In this document: positions 63,869-64,000 of the stretch, in pieces
Layout: the number at the start of each line of letters is the position of its first letter
Numbering within the stretch: position 1 is the first letter of the stretch
Origin: Flavobacterium cerinum
Lineage (GTDB): Bacteria; Bacteroidota; Bacteroidia; Flavobacteriales; Flavobacteriaceae
Assembly: GCF_004028155.1 (NCBI RefSeq)
Contig: NZ_SBII01000012.1
Coordinates: 95,613 to 159,612, forward strand
Direction: 5' to 3'
Length of the DNA: 64,000 bases
Notes under the pieces: generated by a model
Seen by the model: the letters and a program-made list of their open reading frames with translations, nothing else
What the model was told of the DNA's origin: nothing
Databases searched by the model: none
Made by a program: the position numbers and the translations under genes

Positions 63869-64000
63869 TTATCGCTTAAGCGAGAAATGTGCTTTAAATT
63901 CTTTGTTTATCACGGTTGTTCCCACAGTTTCAGGGTAGGTAACAGTGAACCAGTAATCGGTTGCCGGTACCGGGTTACCGTTAAAGGTTCCGTCCCATCC
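63869..64000 (-). CDS. Gliding-motility-associated C-terminal (CHU_C) protein, partial
   Basis: Only the last 43 codons lie in the window: GWDGTFNGNPVPATDYWFTV is followed by a short loop and EFKAHFSLKR before the stop. This is the CHU_C-type C-terminal domain of surface proteins that are exported by type IX secretion in Flavobacteriia, often very long adhesins. It lies upstream of the PorP/SprF gene on the same strand, the usual pair for such proteins. The gene extends to the right of the window; the length and N-terminal domains are unknown. Confidence 0.88.
   Translation of the reverse strand, partial: GWDGTFNGNPVPATDYWFTVTYPETVGTTVINKEFKAHFSLKR

Overview
The window is AT-rich, densely coded chromosomal DNA from a member of the Bacteroidota, most likely a Flavobacterium-like Flavobacteriaceae species. 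This rests on type IX secretion and gliding genes (PorG/DUF6089, a PorP/SprF protein, a CHU_C-type C-terminus, a T9SS sorting tail), an S46 dipeptidyl-peptidase, a GH97 alpha-glucosidase, an HPPK-deoxynucleoside kinase fusion, the tig-clpP-clpX and porG-uppS-bamA-ompH gene orders, and promoters of the TTG-N17-19-TAnnTTTG type with almost no Shine-Dalgarno sequences.

Layout. 0-5.5 kb: GNAT fragment, galE, a sugar aminotransferase, a membrane-tethered TPR-LytTR regulator and small unknown genes. 5.7-11.2 kb: waaA (Kdo transferase)-GNAT, an AhpD-like/Crp-Fnr pair, a DPP11-type S46 peptidase and a small acidic lipoprotein. 11.3-14.9 kb is the accessory part: an IS1595-family transposase with a coupled passenger gene, a 110-bp imperfect inverted repeat with a 14-bp repeat at each side, small orphan genes and one apparently frameshifted micro-gene. 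15-21.4 kb is a coherent envelope circuit: OmpR-type response regulator, histidine kinase, LtaS/MdoB-type transferase, diacylglycerol-kinase-like protein, PAP2 phosphatase and a small lipoprotein. 22-34.8 kb is core: tRNA-Leu, tRNA-Gly, mutS, an RNA methyltransferase, HAD phosphatase, folK-dNK, sppA, AsmA-like, DUF2797, GH3-like. 34.8-39 kb holds small unknown genes, a GNAT and a methyltransferase. 39-42.5 kb: a T9SS-secreted SGNH protein and a SusB-like alpha-glucosidase. 42.8-49.5 kb: clpX, clpP, tig, a small membrane protein and a FadL/lipase pair. 49.8-64 kb: an AsmA-like protein, esterase, pdxJ, CBS protein, nadK, porG-uppS-bamA-three OmpH genes-murI, a gamma-carbonic-anhydrase-like protein, PorP/SprF, and the end of a gliding-associated protein.

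The most interesting signal is a tandem 10-bp motif (ATTCARAATT, 11-bp period) that lies at a fixed distance upstream of a promoter-like TTG element before the response regulator, before the LtaS-like gene, before the small lipoprotein and, degenerate and on the opposite strand, before the PAP2 gene. It predicts that the two-component system controls itself and a lipid-modifying set in which the transferase would release diacylglycerol, the kinase would recycle it and the phosphatase would act on lipid phosphates. Other notable points are LacI-type operator pairs before the GH97 gene, a REP-like dispersed repeat at 51.4 kb, and a decayed CHU_C fragment before the PorP/SprF gene.
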